8,547 nucleotides of DNA from Porticoccaceae bacterium UBA1989 (lineage in GTDB: Bacteria; Pseudomonadota; Gammaproteobacteria; Pseudomonadales; Porticoccaceae): the NCBI GenBank assembly GCA_002335945.1, contig DDDD01000022.1:1-8547 (forward strand), in the 5' to 3' direction. The position numbers were made by a program, and so were the translations under genes. Below the pieces are notes generated by a model, which did not search any database, was not told where the DNA came from, and worked only from the letters and a program-made list of their open reading frames with translations. Positions 7,187-8,547 of the stretch are shown here, piece by piece. Each line of letters starts with the position of its first letter. Within the stretch, counting starts at the first letter, position 1.

Positions 7187-7258
7187 CATCTTTTACTTCT
7201 TCTCTTAACTTCTTCTAATTACTTTTTCTATTTTCTTTTCTGCTTAACTCTCTTAATA
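7187..7258. other. Pyrimidine-rich tract with short repeats
   Basis: Most of this stretch is C and T on the + strand. ACTTCTTCT is repeated at 7195-7203 and 7208-7216, with later runs CTTTTTCTATTTTCTTTTCT. It lies between the operon hairpin and the toxin gene's stop. On the toxin's strand the 3' untranslated region would therefore be purine-rich (GAAGAAG-like). CTCTT-aata-AAGAG at its end makes a short hairpin with no T tract on either side. No coding potential was seen. Confidence 0.5.
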
Positions 7259-7266
7259 AAGAGTAT

Positions 7267-8451
7267 TTATGCAACAGAAGTCGTGCGCTGATTTTGCACC
7301 TCATTGTAGTAGGTAATAATATCAGTAGTTTTACCCAGAGCCGTTGCAGCCTGAACATCAGCTGATGACATACCAACAGTTAATTGCGCATCATTAACAT
7401 TGAGATCCAGATGCAGAGCACCCGCCTGAGTATAGGCAGCAGCCCATTCCGTAATAGCCAAATCAACATCAGCAACCACAGCGCTAAAGTTGGCTGAACC
7501 ACTATCCGCAGTGGCAGTTTTTATATCCGAAACTGCAGTGGCGACATCCGCATCAAGCGCTTGCCATTCAGTGAGAATCGCTTGCAAGTTAGTTTCAATC
7601 TCAACCGTTTGCGCAGACATGGCCGCAAAGTTTTTAGACAGTATATGTAACGTAGCTACGTCTGCCGTTAACCCCGTGATCTGCGTTTCATCGGCTTTAA
7701 TCGCTGCGTTATCCGCCTTAATTTTAAGACCATCGATAGCAATGTAAGTACTGGCCACTGCAATCGCAGGCCCAAGTACAAACCAAACCAGCGCGCCTTC
7801 AGGGAACGCCGCAATAGTGGCAACAATACCCAGTGTCAGAGCAACACCATCGACGATACCTAGAGCCACAATCGATGCAGTCAGACTTTTTATTTCAGCA
7901 TGTAGCGTATCAATATCTGCATTAATCTTATCAATCTGCGCCTGATCAGCGCTGGCTGCTTTAGTGGAATCAGTGGCAATAGTTTGCAGGTTAGTGGCTA
8001 GCGTCGGCAACTCATCTTTAAAGCCTTTAATGGCATTAAGCGCACCAGTAATAAACGTAACAATTAGACCTAGGGTACTGCTCACATTGGCCAAATCTGT
8101 ATTCAAGCCACTCAGAGCGCCCTTATTGGTAGGGTCAGTTTCTAGGGTCTGCGCCTGCATCTTGGCATTGGCCAATAGCTGGGTAATGCTATCGTTATAA
8201 TTTTTTATTTCATCGGGCACATTGAGTAATCGCGCCATAACATTATTAACCCAGGTCAAAGCGCCTGCATCTGCCGCTTCATAGGCAGTGACAAACTCAG
8301 CCCAGTCTGGCGGGTTTTGATTAAGCGTTGGTAAACTTGATGAAAGAACACTGGTGACCAATGTATTGACCGCCACAACATTTTGTTTATAAGAGGTTTG
8401 TTTTACTGCTAGTGATAGAGCATTTTTTTTGATTGCTTGTGCTAGAGCCAT
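7267..8451 (-). CDS. Putative alpha-helical pore-forming toxin (HBL/NHE/ClyA/MakA-like)
   Basis: The 394-residue protein is almost wholly helical, alanine-rich, has no cysteine and only two arginines. Long amphipathic helices (about 12-40, 54-105, 117-192) lead to a hydrophobic hairpin. Its first segment is about 193-215, it turns at FPEGA (216-220), and its second segment is about 219-239. Another long helical stretch (about 241-312) and a shorter tail follow. Charged heptad-like helices flanking a central hydrophobic hairpin are the hallmark of HBL/NHE enterotoxins, Cry6Aa, ClyA, MakA and AhlB-type toxins, which insert the hairpin into target membranes. The spacing and the QIDKINADIDTLHAEIKSL helix just before it resemble HBL-family proteins. 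No classical signal peptide is visible, as for ClyA and several relatives. A GAGG-type ribosome site supports the start. It could instead be a non-toxic coiled-coil membrane protein. It is convergent to the lipid operon and likely independent of it. Confidence 0.72.
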   Translation of the reverse strand: MALAQAIKKNALSLAVKQTSYKQNVVAVNTLVTSVLSSSLPTLNQNPPDWAEFVTAYEAADAGALTWVNNVMARLLNVPDEIKNYNDSITQLLANAKMQAQTLETDPTNKGALSGLNTDLANVSSTLGLIVTFITGALNAIKGFKDELPTLATNLQTIATDSTKAASADQAQIDKINADIDTLHAEIKSLTASIVALGIVDGVALTLGIVATIAAFPEGALVWFVLGPAIAVASTYIAIDGLKIKADNAAIKADETQITGLTADVATLHILSKNFAAMSAQTVEIETNLQAILTEWQALDADVATAVSDIKTATADSGSANFSAVVADVDLAITEWAAAYTQAGALHLDLNVNDAQLTVGMSSADVQAATALGKTTDIITYYNEVQNQRTTSVA

Positions 8452-8458
8452 GATGGCG

Positions 8459-8473
8459 TCCTCTGTGATTATA
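8459..8473 (-). promoter_or_regulatory. Ribosome binding site and TATAAT box upstream of the toxin gene
   Basis: On the minus strand AGAGGA (8459-8464) ends seven bases before the toxin ATG and is a good ribosome binding site. Just upstream, 8468-8473 reads TATAAT, a perfect -10 hexamer. No good -35 is present, and a transcript started from it would begin within or next to the ribosome site, so its use as the promoter is doubtful. The rest of the leader to 8547 shows an A-rich run on this strand and nothing else I can name. Confidence 0.4.
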
Positions 8474-8547
8474 TTTATGTTTTTTTGCTTCTTTCACATC
8501 TAAGCGCGGCCAGACTAGTGACTTGAAAAAGTAAAAACAGGAACCAG

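Noticed and set aside
7490..8200. Plus-strand open frames opposite the toxin gene
   Set aside because: Low-complexity Ala/Ser/Val-rich translations mirror the Ala-rich toxin codons; no ribosome sites or motifs.
7267..8451. Reading the helical protein as a chemoreceptor or phage tape-measure fragment
   Set aside because: There is no HAMP or signalling-hairpin motif and no phage neighbours, and the single central hydrophobic hairpin between long amphipathic helices fits pore-forming toxins better.
8476..8546. Open minus-strand frame giving a hydrophobic 23-residue tail, possibly the end of a gene beyond the window
   Set aside because: Too short to judge and lies in the toxin leader; without the sequence beyond 8547 it cannot be told from chance.

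Overview
The window looks like chromosomal DNA of a Gram-negative bacterium, most likely a marine-type gammaproteobacterium. This rests on roughly balanced base composition, compact Shine-Dalgarno-led genes, an AraC regulator with an arabinose-binding-like N-terminal domain, and the family make-up of the metabolic genes. The taxonomic guess is inference; no rRNA or marker gene is present.

Layout. Bases 1-75 (+) are the last 24 codons of an upstream gene, possibly a short-chain dehydrogenase. Bases 110-1087 (+) encode an extended-SDR NAD-dependent epimerase/dehydratase-like protein. Convergent to it, 1137-2165 (-) encodes an AraC/XylS-type regulator. Its start faces a 135-bp divergent intergenic region (2166-2300) with a perfect 10-bp palindrome, an imperfect direct repeat and weak promoter elements on both strands. 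From there a tight three-gene operon runs rightward: an alkyldihydroxyacetonephosphate synthase (ADPS)-like FAD oxidoreductase (2301-3914), a GlpD-type FAD glycerol-3-phosphate dehydrogenase (3918-5495) and an FGGY-family kinase (5543-7105). The operon ends at a 55-nt hairpin (7130-7184) followed by a pyrimidine-rich tract. On the opposite strand, 7267-8451 encodes a 394-residue, cysteine-free, helical protein with a central hydrophobic hairpin, which I read as an alpha-pore-forming toxin of the HBL/NHE/ClyA/MakA superfamily.

How the genes fit together. Kinase, G3P dehydrogenase and ADPS-like enzyme form a chemically coherent set. A 1-O-alkylglycerol could be phosphorylated at C3, oxidised at C2 to alkyl-DHAP, and then undergo ADPS-type exchange at C1 that releases fatty alcohol. 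That would be an ether-lipid (alkylglycerol) catabolic route under AraC control. The kinase lacks the glutamate that classical glycerol kinases use to bind glycerol, and the ADPS-like protein has an altered His triad, so these are not simply housekeeping glycerol genes. The reverse, biosynthetic direction cannot be excluded. The toxin gene is probably a separate transcription unit; any partner components would lie beyond 8547.

No tRNA, rRNA, CRISPR array, insertion sequence or transposase was seen. No gene-free stretch exceeds 300 bases; the longest, 7106-7266, holds the hairpin and the pyrimidine tract.
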